In this document: positions 1 to 7,625 of the stretch, piece after piece | Layout: each line of letters starts with the position of its first letter | Position numbering within the stretch: the stretch's first letter is position 1 | DNA from: Achromobacter kerstersii | GTDB taxonomy: Bacteria; Pseudomonadota; Gammaproteobacteria; Burkholderiales; Burkholderiaceae_B | DNA length: 64,000 bases | Reading direction: 5' to 3' | Assembly (NCBI RefSeq): GCF_902859595.1 | Contig: NZ_CADIJQ010000010.1 | Span: 124,001-188,000 of the forward strand | Translations under genes and position numbers: made by a program | Notes under the pieces: model-generated | The model's database searches: none | What the model was told of the DNA's origin: nothing | The model's input: only the letters and a program-made list of their open reading frames with translations

Positions 1-490
1 ACAGAATGGCGGCCAGGTCATCGGCCTGCCGGACCACGGTGGTGAACGTTTGCGGCAGGCTGCCGGCGGCCTCCAGCAAGGTGCCGGTGCGGTCTTCATC
101 CAGCGTGTAAACATGCGCGCAGCCCGCCTTGTCAGCGGCGCGTTGCACCCAGTCGCGGTTCTTGCTGGCGCACACCACCACGGCCGGTTCGGCATTGCCC
201 AGGAAGTATTCGATTTCGGATTCGCGGTACGCCGTGTTCAGCGGCAGGTACACCAGCCCGGCACGCAACGTGGCCAGATACAGCAGCAGTGCTTCGGGCG
301 ATTTTTCCACCTGCACCGCCACGCGCGAGCCCTCGGGCAAGTCCAGCGACGTCAGCAGGTTGGCCAGGCACGCGGTGGCGCGGTCGATGTCATCCCAGGT
401 GTATTCCAGGTCGGGCGTTTCCAGCGCGACTTTGCTGCGGTCCTTGGGAAAGCCGCCTTGCAGGACGGCATAGAGGTTGGCGTTGCTCAC
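1..490 (-). CDS. matB: Malonyl-CoA synthetase (AMP-forming), 3' end outside window
   Basis: Only the N-terminal 163 residues are present. This would activate malonate to malonyl-CoA with ATP. The N-terminus (NLYAVLQGGFP, then VAVQVEKSPEALLLYLATLRAG, YLPLNTAYRESEIEYFLGNAEP, read as short pieces) is typical of the MatB branch of the AMP-binding superfamily. The start is GTG at 490; a GGAG lies 10 nt before it, inside the end of the upstream hydratase gene, and only 5 bp separate the two genes, so they are translationally close. Its company with malonyl-CoA decarboxylase and a GntR/FCD regulator supports malonate specificity. The ATP-binding and C-terminal domains cannot be seen. Confidence 0.82.
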   Translation of the reverse strand, partial: MSNANLYAVLQGGFPKDRSKVALETPDLEYTWDDIDRATACLANLLTSLDLPEGSRVAVQVEKSPEALLLYLATLRAGLVYLPLNTAYRESEIEYFLGNAEPAVVVCASKNRDWVQRAADKAGCAHVYTLDEDRTGTLLEAAGSLPQTFTTVVRQADDLAAIL

Positions 491-495
491 CTTGG

Positions 496-1287
496 TCAAT
501 CTCCGGAAAAGGAAGGGTCTACGCCGGCCAGGAAAGCGCGCACGCCTTCCTTGTGGTCCCGGCTGTCGGCATAGGAGAAATAATCTTGATATTCGGCTTC
601 GGTCAAGGCGCCGCCTTGGGCGAGCCTTGCGGACAAGCGTTTATTGATGCGGGCGGCGATGGGTGCGCCCTGCGCGATGCGTTCGGCGCTGCGGCGGGCG
701 GCGTCGGCCACCTGCTCATCCGGCACGATGCGCGTCAACAGGCCCAGGCCGTGCGCTTCGTCGGCGCCGAACACGCGGCCTTCGAGCAGGATGGCGAGCG
801 TGGCGGCGCGCCCGGCCAGCGCCAGCAGGCCGCGCATTTCGTCGGGCGCCATGGGAAAGCCCAGCCGGTTGATCGGCACGCCAAAGCGGGCGGATGCGCC
901 GGCAATGCGCAGGTCGCACTGGCTGGCGATTTCCAGCCCTCCGCCCACGCACACGCCTTCAATCTGAGCAATCACAGGATGCGGGCATTGCGCCACGGCT
1001 TGCAGCGCGGGCGCCAGGATGTCACGGTGATAGCGCTGCACGCCGGCCATGTCGGCGCGCTGCTGCGGGAATTCGCGGATATCCGCACCCGCCGCAAAAT
1101 TGCCGCCTTCGCCGCGCACGATCACGCAGCGCAGGCTGTCATCGGCGGCCAGCTGCGTGAACACGTCCCGCAGTTGCCCCCACATGCCCACCGTGATCGC
1201 GTTCAGCCGCCCGGGGTGCGATAGCGTCACCCAGGCAAAGCCCCCTTCGCGTTCCAGCCGCACGCGGCCAGCGTCGTCTTCCTTCAT
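496..1287 (-). CDS. Enoyl-CoA hydratase/isomerase family protein
   Basis: A 263-residue crotonase-fold protein. The oxyanion-hole segments are visible: GGNFAAGADIREF near residue 65 and GVCVGGGLEIASQCDLRIAG near residue 110. The usual GxGGTQRL segment that carries a catalytic Glu is replaced by FPMAPDEMRGLL, so it may not be a standard hydratase. It lies 45 bp after the malonyl-CoA decarboxylase gene and 5 bp before matB, so it belongs to the malonate operon. Crotonase-fold proteins also include decarboxylases and thioesterases, so the reaction is not settled. Start is the ATG at 1287. Confidence 0.85.
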   Translation of the reverse strand: MKEDDAGRVRLEREGGFAWVTLSHPGRLNAITVGMWGQLRDVFTQLAADDSLRCVIVRGEGGNFAAGADIREFPQQRADMAGVQRYHRDILAPALQAVAQCPHPVIAQIEGVCVGGGLEIASQCDLRIAGASARFGVPINRLGFPMAPDEMRGLLALAGRAATLAILLEGRVFGADEAHGLGLLTRIVPDEQVADAARRSAERIAQGAPIAARINKRLSARLAQGGALTEAEYQDYFSYADSRDHKEGVRAFLAGVDPSFSGD

Positions 1288-1332
1288 GTCCCCCGCCCTT
1301 CTTATGGATGGATGGCGCCGTGTATCCGGCGT

Positions 1333-2649
1333 TCAGCCCACGCGTCCCACGCCCCGGCTGACCTGGGGCTTGCCTTCACCCAGACGCGCCAGGTTGGTAT
1401 CAAGCTCGTCCAGGTCATACAGGTAATTGACCATCAGCGCGCACGATTGCTTGAGACCCTTGGGCGACGTGTCCGCCGCCCAGTTCAGGCGTTCGATGCG
1501 CGCGCCATTGCCCAAGTGAAAGCGCGCCACGGCGTCCACTGGCAAACCGTTTTTCATGGATTGCAGATACGTCGCCGCCAGCTTGAAGCCCGCGCGCTTG
1601 ACCACATCGGACGCCTTGCCCTGCGCGGCCGTGGCCAGGCGGGCCACCCAACGCTGGCCGTCCGGCACGCCTTCGCGCTTGCGGTCCTTGGCGCGCGACT
1701 TGTCTTCGCGCACGATGGCTTCCACCGCGTCGGCATCCAGCTTGCTCAGCCAATCCGAGAACCCGGGAATCGGCGACAACGTCGCAAACGCCTTCAGCTT
1801 GGGCAGTTCTTCCAGCAATTGTTCCACCACGCGCTTGAGCAGGAAGTTGCCAAAGCTGATGCCCTTCAAGCCCGGCTGCGTATTCGAAATGGAATAGAAG
1901 ATTGCCCAGCGCGCCTTGTCCAGATCCTGCGGCGGCAGCGTGCTGTCCAGCAGCACCTGCACGTTGTCGGCCATCTGGCTGGCGAATGCGACTTCCACAA
2001 AAATCAACGGCACACCCGGCATTTGCGGATGGAAGTAGGCGTAGCAGCGGCGGTCGGGCGACACGCGGCGGCGCAGATCATCCCAGGATTTGATCTCGTG
2101 CACCGCTTCATACAGGATCAGCTTTTCCAGCAGCGACGCGGGCGAATCCCACGTCAGCGGACGCAGCTCCAGCAGGCCCACATCGAACCACGCCGACAGC
2201 AGCGCTTCCAGTTCCTTGTCCAGCCCCTGAATGCCGGATACCTGTTTGCGCCAGCGCACCATGTCGGCCCGCAATTCCACCAGGAAGCGCAAGCCCTGCG
2301 GCAAGCCATTGAATCGTTTGAAGAGGCGCGTGCCCTCGCCGCCGTCGCCCGCGTAAGTTGCGCGCACCTGCGCCAAGGCGGCCAGCATCAGCCGGCGGTC
2401 TTTGCCGTCGGCCGCGCTGTATTGCTCGCACCAGCGGCGCGCCAGCTTGTTGGCGGCGACGTCGGTCAGGCGCGCTTCGAACAGGCGCCGGACTTCGGAT
2501 TCGCTGGGCAGGCGGCCGCGTTCCCACAAGCGGCCCAGCCGCGTCATCAGGCTGGCGCTTTCGGCCGCCGTTGCGGCGTCGATCAGTTCGGCCTCGGGCT
2601 CAGGCGTGCGTGCGCCCCGCGCGGGCGCGAGATTGGCGGGGTCGGACAT
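1333..2649 (-). CDS. matA: Malonyl-CoA decarboxylase
   Basis: A 438-residue enzyme converting malonyl-CoA to acetyl-CoA and CO2. Family-typical blocks are clear: CYAYFHPQMPGVPLIFVEVAF, FYSISNTQPGLKGISFGNFL, and near residue 377 FHLGNGA followed by LNWAADTSPKGL and NYLYDLDEL. The His of FHLGNGA is likely catalytic by family analogy. The open frame extends upstream to 2706, but ATG 2649 (MSDPANLAP) is preferred. Even so it overlaps the 3' end of the GntR gene by 50 bp in another frame, which implies coupled translation. With matB it forms a malonate to malonyl-CoA to acetyl-CoA route. Confidence 0.9.
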   Translation of the reverse strand: MSDPANLAPARGARTPEPEAELIDAATAAESASLMTRLGRLWERGRLPSESEVRRLFEARLTDVAANKLARRWCEQYSAADGKDRRLMLAALAQVRATYAGDGGEGTRLFKRFNGLPQGLRFLVELRADMVRWRKQVSGIQGLDKELEALLSAWFDVGLLELRPLTWDSPASLLEKLILYEAVHEIKSWDDLRRRVSPDRRCYAYFHPQMPGVPLIFVEVAFASQMADNVQVLLDSTLPPQDLDKARWAIFYSISNTQPGLKGISFGNFLLKRVVEQLLEELPKLKAFATLSPIPGFSDWLSKLDADAVEAIVREDKSRAKDRKREGVPDGQRWVARLATAAQGKASDVVKRAGFKLAATYLQSMKNGLPVDAVARFHLGNGARIERLNWAADTSPKGLKQSCALMVNYLYDLDELDTNLARLGEGKPQVSRGVGRVG

Positions 2650-3352
2650 GGGCGGGCTCCTGGATAACGATGGGATCGGATAACGCCGGATCGGCGGCGT
2701 CTTCATTGGCCAACACGCGCAGCGCTTCCAGCTGCCGCATCAGATGGGTGTGGGCGAGCGCCTGCGCGGCTTCGCTGTCATGCGCCTTCAGCGCATCGAA
2801 AATGGCCAGGTGTTCGGTGCAGGATTGTTCAATGCGCCCCGGCCGCGCCAGGCTGCGATGCCGCGACAGGCTCAGCACCTTGCGCAGATTGCCGACCATA
2901 TCGGACAACCATTGGTTGCCGGCCAGCGCCTGCACGGCTTCATGGATCAGGTAGTTGGTTTGGTAATAGGCGTCGATGCGGCCGGCCTGGGCGTGGCCCG
3001 CCAGTTCAGTGTGCAGCGGCTCCAGCGCCGCCAGCTCCGCGTCGGTGGCCTTGCGGGCGGCCTCGAAGGCGCAGCGCCCTTCCAGCATGGCCATCAGCGG
3101 GAAGATGTCTTCCAGATCTTGCGTGGACAGCTCATTGACGAAGCAGCCGCGGCGCGGCTCCAGCCGAACCAGCCCTTCGGTGGCCAGCACTTTCAGGGCC
3201 TCGCGCAACGGGGTGCGCGAAATGCCCATTTCGCCTGCCAGCCGAAGCTCGTCGATCCATTCACCATTGCTGAGCGCGCGCGCATGGATCATGGCACGCA
3301 GGCGATCCGCGACTTCCAGGTACAGGGCTTGACGGACGATGGGTTGGCTCAT
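2600..3352 (-). CDS. matR: GntR-family regulator with FCD domain, probable malonate regulator
   Basis: A 250-residue FadR-subfamily GntR protein. The winged helix spans residues 10-75 (LRLAGEMGISRTPLREALKVL is the recognition region; LVRLEPRRGCFV the wing). The helical FCD ligand domain follows, with the metal-type His residues of HEAV and HLAIFDALKAHD. The gene is first in the malonate operon, so it is probably autoregulatory and responds to malonate or malonyl-CoA, as MatR does in rhizobia (inference from family and context). A perfect palindrome sits 27 bp upstream of the ATG. The C-terminus is long and basic, because its frame runs over the start of matA. Confidence 0.85.
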   Translation of the reverse strand: MSQPIVRQALYLEVADRLRAMIHARALSNGEWIDELRLAGEMGISRTPLREALKVLATEGLVRLEPRRGCFVNELSTQDLEDIFPLMAMLEGRCAFEAARKATDAELAALEPLHTELAGHAQAGRIDAYYQTNYLIHEAVQALAGNQWLSDMVGNLRKVLSLSRHRSLARPGRIEQSCTEHLAIFDALKAHDSEAAQALAHTHLMRQLEALRVLANEDAADPALSDPIVIQEPAHVRPRQSRARAGRTHA

Positions 3353-3378
3353 GGATGAACGGCTTGAACTGCGCCGTA

Positions 3379-3394
3379 ATTCATAATTATGAAT
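3379..3394. promoter_or_regulatory. Perfect 16-bp palindrome, candidate MatR operator
   Basis: ATTCATAATTATGAAT is a perfect AT-rich palindrome in otherwise GC-rich DNA, 27 bp before the matR start codon. GntR/FadR-type dimers bind short palindromes of this size next to their own genes. Assignment to MatR is inference from position. Confidence 0.6.
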
Positions 3395-3495
3395 AAGGCC
3401 ATGATAGAGCCCGCCACGGAAAAAGGTAAACCCCCTTCCGCCCCCGTACCTACCCTAATAGGGGAACACGCCCGGCAGAACGCCGGGCGATGGTC

Positions 3496-4266
3496 TTAGA
3501 AATGCAGCACGCCGTCCACGGCGTGGCGGGTCAGCGCCCGCGCCCAGCGGCGCGCCGGCAGGCCGTACTTCGATTCCACGACCTCGGCCCGCGCCAGCAG
3601 GTCTGCCGGGGTCACGGCCAGGCGCGGCCCGGAAAAGGCCAGCACGATCTGGTTGCCCGCGTCGACCTCGGGCAGCAGCAGCACGCGGTCGTCGAACGCC
3701 TTGGACAGGTTGTCGATGTTCTTGCCAAAGCTCTCGTGGCGGCCGAACAGGTTCACGGCCAGCACGCCGACATCACCCAACACCCGGCGGCAATCGCGGT
3801 AGAACTTCACGCTGTCGCGCACCGGCCCTGCGGCGGCCGCGTCGTACAGGTCAACCATCAGCACCGGGCAGCGCCCCGCGTTCATGGGGTCGGCCACCCA
3901 GGCGCCCGCGTCCGCGTGCTCGACTTCCAGCCGGTTGGCCCCCGGCAGCCGGAAGAACATGTGGCAGGCCGCCGTCACGCGCGGGTTCCACTCCACCGCC
4001 AGCAAGGGGCTGCGCGTGTGCTTGACGCAGTACCGCACAAGCGACCCCGCGCCCAGGCCCAGCATGCCGATGGCTTCTTCCTTGGGCGGCTCCAGGAACA
4101 GCAGCCAAGCCATCATCTGGCCGGTGTATTCCAACACCAGTTCCGACGGGTTCTTGATGCGCATGGCGCCCTGAACCCATTCGGTGTTGAAGTGCAAATA
4201 GCGCACGCCGTCCACTTCGGACAGCGTCGGCTGATCAAGTTCAGAGGGGAAGTTCGATTTATGCAT
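3496..4266 (-). CDS. Spermidine-synthase-fold methyltransferase-like protein
   Basis: A 256-residue protein with a Rossmann SAM-type fold as in spermidine synthases. GLGAGSLVRYC near residue 68 is the glycine motif, LLAVEWNPRV the acidic strand 2, and VLMVDLYDAAAAG near residue 125 matches the D-x-x-D region of aminopropyltransferases. It lacks the full N-terminal beta domain of SpeE, so true polyamine synthesis is doubtful. ATG 4266 is chosen because upstream in-frame sequence is low-complexity and runs into the neighbouring gene. It follows the short acyl-CoA dehydrogenase by 50 bp and may be co-transcribed with it. Confidence 0.7.
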   Translation of the reverse strand: MHKSNFPSELDQPTLSEVDGVRYLHFNTEWVQGAMRIKNPSELVLEYTGQMMAWLLFLEPPKEEAIGMLGLGAGSLVRYCVKHTRSPLLAVEWNPRVTAACHMFFRLPGANRLEVEHADAGAWVADPMNAGRCPVLMVDLYDAAAAGPVRDSVKFYRDCRRVLGDVGVLAVNLFGRHESFGKNIDNLSKAFDDRVLLLPEVDAGNQIVLAFSGPRLAVTPADLLARAEVVESKYGLPARRWARALTRHAVDGVLHF

Positions 4267-4316
4267 GGCGGGATTGTAGGGCGGACGCCGCGCGGCGTCA
4301 GGCACGGCGGCCCCGC

Positions 4317-5354
4317 TCACGCCGCTATTGCCGCGCCGCCTTCCCAGATTCGTTCCAACAGTTCGGCGCAGGAGGCTTGCGCATGCAGCGCCGCCGCCAG
4401 CCGCAGCACGCGCTTCAGATACAGATGCGCGTCGCACTCCCACGTGACGCCCATCGCCCCATGCGTCTGGATGGCGTTTTGCACGGCGCGGCGGCCGCCT
4501 TCAACCGCCAATAGCGGCACATAAAGCGCATCGAGGTCCGCGTTTTCGGAACCCGCGTCGTGCGATGCCACCGCAGCCATGCCGGCCAGCCGGGCGTCAT
4601 CCAGCGCCATCCAATCGTCCGCCAGCCGATGCTTGATGGCCTGGTTGGCGCCGATGGCGCGGTCGAATTGACGGCGTTCCTGCGCGTAGGCCGCCGCCAT
4701 ATTCAAGGCTGCCGCGGCCGCGCCCAACAGTTCGGCCGAACGTAGCAGCGTCAGCCGGGTTCGCAAGCGGCGCGCAGTTTCCGTGCCAATGGGCAGTTCG
4801 ATGCGGTCCAGAACGTCAGGCCGCGCCACCACCGCCACGGGCATCGTCGGGTCCAACCCCGCCAAGCCGCCAACCGGCGCGTAGCGTTCCAGCAGCAAGG
4901 CGTTCGGCCCCGTGCACCGTACGGACAACGCCGACACGCCCTCGCCCGCGCCCTCGATGAAGATCGACCCATCGGGGCGCACCGAGGCGTCTGCAAAATA
5001 GCGGTCGCCCTGCATCACTTCACGCGCCCACTGCGCGGCCAGCCCCTTGATGCCCGCATCAACGAGCGTAGGCAGCACGACTATGTTGGCCACAAGCGGC
5101 AGGCTCAGCAGATGACGGCCGGCCGCTTCGGCAACCACCCACGCGTCGGACAGACCCAGCCCCAGGCCATCCTGTTCGGCGGGCGCCAACAACGCCGGCC
5201 AGCCTTGCGCGGCCAACTCGCGCCATTGCGCCAGACGTTCAGCGTGCGTGCGCGCCGCCGCATTGCGCGCCAAAGACAGCGGATGGCGTTCGGACAAATA
5301 GCGGCGCGCCGCGTCTTGCAGCATGCGCTGGTCTTCAGTCAGCAGAAAGGTCAT
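4317..5354 (-). CDS. Acyl-CoA dehydrogenase, short partner subunit
   Basis: A 345-residue acyl-CoA dehydrogenase-fold protein. The N-terminal helical domain (FLLTEDQRMLQDAARRYLSERHP) and the C-terminal helical segment (AAYAQERRQFDRAIGANQAIKHRLADDW near residue 225) are clear. The middle domain lacks the SEPGxGSD flavin/substrate motif seen in its neighbour, and no C-terminal GxTSEIQRNIIA motif is present. It lies 19 bp after a full-length dehydrogenase gene. Adjacent long/short pairs of this kind form alpha2beta2 enzymes in actinobacterial steroid degradation, so it is probably a non-catalytic or half-site partner (inference). Confidence 0.85.
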   Translation of the reverse strand: MTFLLTEDQRMLQDAARRYLSERHPLSLARNAAARTHAERLAQWRELAAQGWPALLAPAEQDGLGLGLSDAWVVAEAAGRHLLSLPLVANIVVLPTLVDAGIKGLAAQWAREVMQGDRYFADASVRPDGSIFIEGAGEGVSALSVRCTGPNALLLERYAPVGGLAGLDPTMPVAVVARPDVLDRIELPIGTETARRLRTRLTLLRSAELLGAAAAALNMAAAYAQERRQFDRAIGANQAIKHRLADDWMALDDARLAGMAAVASHDAGSENADLDALYVPLLAVEGGRRAVQNAIQTHGAMGVTWECDAHLYLKRVLRLAAALHAQASCAELLERIWEGGAAIAA

Positions 5355-5373
5355 GGTGATGTGGCTACGGGTT

Positions 5374-6606
5374 TCAAAATTTGGGCAAGCCCAGCATCTG
5401 CTCGGCAATGATGTTGCGCTGGATCTCGGAGGTGCCCGCCAGAATGGTCTCGGCGCGCGACCACAGATAGGCGTGCGTCAGCGCCGCGGCCTGCTCGTCG
5501 GCGCCGTCCGTCAGGCAGGCGGATTCGCCCAGCAGCTGCATCGACAGTTCCAACAAGCGCTGATGCGCTTCGCTCCAGTGGATCTTGGTGGACGAACCCT
5601 CAGGCCCCGGCGGATCGCCCCGCATGGCGCCCGCCAACGCGCGCTGCGACTTCAACGCCAGCACATGGCTGTCCGCCGCCAGCCGCGCCCACTTGTGGCG
5701 CACGGAAGCTGACGAGGCCGGCACATGGCCATAGGCGTCGGGGCGCAGCGCCAACTGGCGCACCGTGCCGAGTTCTTGCGCAAAACGCACCAGACGCGGA
5801 ATGAAGTAGGTGCCGCGCTCGAAACTGGCGGCCGCCATCGCCACCTTCCAGCCCTGGTTCTGTTCACCCAGCAGCAAGTCCGCCGGCACGAAGACATCTT
5901 CGAAGAACACTTCGCAGAACTCGGCCTCGCCCGTGATCTGGCGGATGGGCTCGACCCGCACGCCGGGGCTGCGCATGTCCACCAGCAAGAAGCTCAAGCC
6001 CTTGTGCTTGGGCGCTTGCGGGTCGGTGCGCGCCAGCACGAAGCACCACTGCGCGCGGTCGGCGAACGACGTCCATATCTTGTGGCCGTTCAGCCGGTAG
6101 CCGCCGTCAACGGCCTCGGCGCGCGTGCGCACGGAGGCCAGATCGGACCCCGCGCCCGGTTCCGAATAGCCCTGGCACCAGACTTCGCGGTTGGACAGAA
6201 TGCCGGGCAGGAAGCGGGCCTTTTGCGCGTCGGTGCCAAAGTGCAGCAAGGTCGGCGCCAGGATGCCGTGGCCAATCAGGTTCACGCCCAGCGGCGCGCC
6301 AGAGCGCGCGTGCTCTTCATGGAACACAGCTTGGCGAGACAGCGGCAAAGCCTGTCCGCCGTGCGCCTTGGGCCAGCCCAAGCCCGACCAGCCGTTGGCG
6401 CACAAGGTGTCTTCCCAGGCGCGGCGATAGTCCAGGTCGCGCGGGGCCGCGCCGCCCGGCCAGTCCCGGGCGAACCGGGCATAGGCCGAGGCCAGCCACG
6501 CGCGCAACGACTGCCGAAAGGCCGCGTCGTCAATCGCTGCGCTGTCGCACGCGGTGTTGCCTACGGGGTCGCCCGCGGTGTTGCGTGCGGATTGCACTTC
6601 ACTCAT
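5374..6606 (-). CDS. Acyl-CoA dehydrogenase, full-length FAD enzyme
   Basis: A 410-residue enzyme for alpha,beta-dehydrogenation of an acyl-CoA. YSEPGAGSDLASV near residue 145 and the following KIWTSFADRAQWCFVLART are the flavin-binding middle-domain blocks; the C-terminus ends GTSEIQRNIIAEQMLGLPKF. The extra N-terminal residues before ATG 6606 in the open frame overlap the Bug receptor gene and were not used; ATG 6606 lies 5 bp after that gene's stop. It is in one operon with a hydratase, an NDP-forming acyl-CoA synthetase, a Bug receptor and the short dehydrogenase. Its substrate is unknown. Confidence 0.92.
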   Translation of the reverse strand: MSEVQSARNTAGDPVGNTACDSAAIDDAAFRQSLRAWLASAYARFARDWPGGAAPRDLDYRRAWEDTLCANGWSGLGWPKAHGGQALPLSRQAVFHEEHARSGAPLGVNLIGHGILAPTLLHFGTDAQKARFLPGILSNREVWCQGYSEPGAGSDLASVRTRAEAVDGGYRLNGHKIWTSFADRAQWCFVLARTDPQAPKHKGLSFLLVDMRSPGVRVEPIRQITGEAEFCEVFFEDVFVPADLLLGEQNQGWKVAMAAASFERGTYFIPRLVRFAQELGTVRQLALRPDAYGHVPASSASVRHKWARLAADSHVLALKSQRALAGAMRGDPPGPEGSSTKIHWSEAHQRLLELSMQLLGESACLTDGADEQAAALTHAYLWSRAETILAGTSEIQRNIIAEQMLGLPKF

Positions 6607-6611
6607 TCCTG

Positions 6612-7580
6612 CTACTCCAGACGAATATTCGACTCGCGCGCCACCTTGGCCCACGTGGTCACGTCCTGCCGGATGAAGGCGGCAAACGTCTTGGGGTCGC
6701 TGCCGATGATGTCCAGCCCCAGCCCCACAAACTGCGCTTTCACATCGGGCTGCTCCAGAATCTGCGCCAGATTCTGGTAGAGCTTGTCGATCACCGGTTG
6801 CGGCGTGCGGGCCGGCGCCACCAGACCCAGCCACGGCATCGCGGAATAACCCGGCAGACCTGAGCCCGCCACCGTCGGCAGATCCGGCACAGACGCCGAC
6901 GGCCGCGTCGTGGTGACTGCCAGCGCGCGCAGCTTGCCGTCCTTCACGAAGGGGCCGGACGAGGCCCAGGCGTCGAACATCACCTGAATGCGCCCAGCCA
7001 CCAAGTCATTCAGCGCGGGTGCGCTGCCCTTGTACGGAATGTGCGCCATCTGCACGCCCGCCATGCTGTTGAAGAGTTCGGCCTCCAGATGCGTGGAGCT
7101 GCCGGTGCCCACCGAGCCGTAGCTGACCTTGCCGGGGTTCGCCTTCAGGTAGGCGATGAGTTCGCCTACGTTCTTGGCGGGAATCGACGGATGCACTTCC
7201 AGCACGTGCACCACCGACGCCACCTGGCTGACCGGCGCGAAGTCCTTGATGGGGTCGTAATTGACCTTGGCGTAGATGCTGGGCGCGATGCCCAGCGACG
7301 AAGCCGCCATCAGCAGCGTGTAGCCATCGGGCTCGGCGCGCGACACGTAGTCGGACGCGATCATCGTGCCGCCGCCCGGCTTGTTTTCGACGATCACGGT
7401 CTGGCCCAGCTTGGCGGTCAGGCGCTCGGCGAGCAGCCGGCTCATGATGTCCGCCGCGCCGCCCGGTGAAAACGGCACCACGATGCGCACGGGCCGGCTG
7501 GGATACGGGTCCTGAGCGTACGACGGGTTCGCGACGCCAATGCAGGCCAGCGCGACGCCGGCCAATAGTCTCTTCATCAT
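6612..7580 (-). CDS. Bug/TctC-family periplasmic substrate-binding protein
   Basis: A 322-residue periplasmic receptor with signal peptide (cleavage near PSYA-QDPYP, residue 22). The Bug signature YPSRPVRIVVPFSPGGAADIMSRLLAERL follows directly, with VENKPGGGTMIASDYV and IPYKGSAPALNDLVAGRIQVMFD further on. Bug proteins bind small carboxylates and feed tripartite TctAB permeases, but no TctAB gene lies nearby, which is usual in this family. A strong AGGAGG precedes ATG 7580. Operon context suggests the ligand is the acid degraded by the flanking CoA enzymes. Confidence 0.92.
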   Translation of the reverse strand: MMKRLLAGVALACIGVANPSYAQDPYPSRPVRIVVPFSPGGAADIMSRLLAERLTAKLGQTVIVENKPGGGTMIASDYVSRAEPDGYTLLMAASSLGIAPSIYAKVNYDPIKDFAPVSQVASVVHVLEVHPSIPAKNVGELIAYLKANPGKVSYGSVGTGSSTHLEAELFNSMAGVQMAHIPYKGSAPALNDLVAGRIQVMFDAWASSGPFVKDGKLRALAVTTTRPSASVPDLPTVAGSGLPGYSAMPWLGLVAPARTPQPVIDKLYQNLAQILEQPDVKAQFVGLGLDIIGSDPKTFAAFIRQDVTTWAKVARESNIRLE

Positions 7581-7625
7581 GCTTGTCTCCTCCTGGGGAT
7601 GCGCTGCGCGGATTGCGCGATGGCG

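Noticed and set aside
50..574. Plus-strand frames across the matB/hydratase junction
   Set aside because: Antisense shadows; the minus-strand reading gives recognisable enzymes with normal starts and stops.
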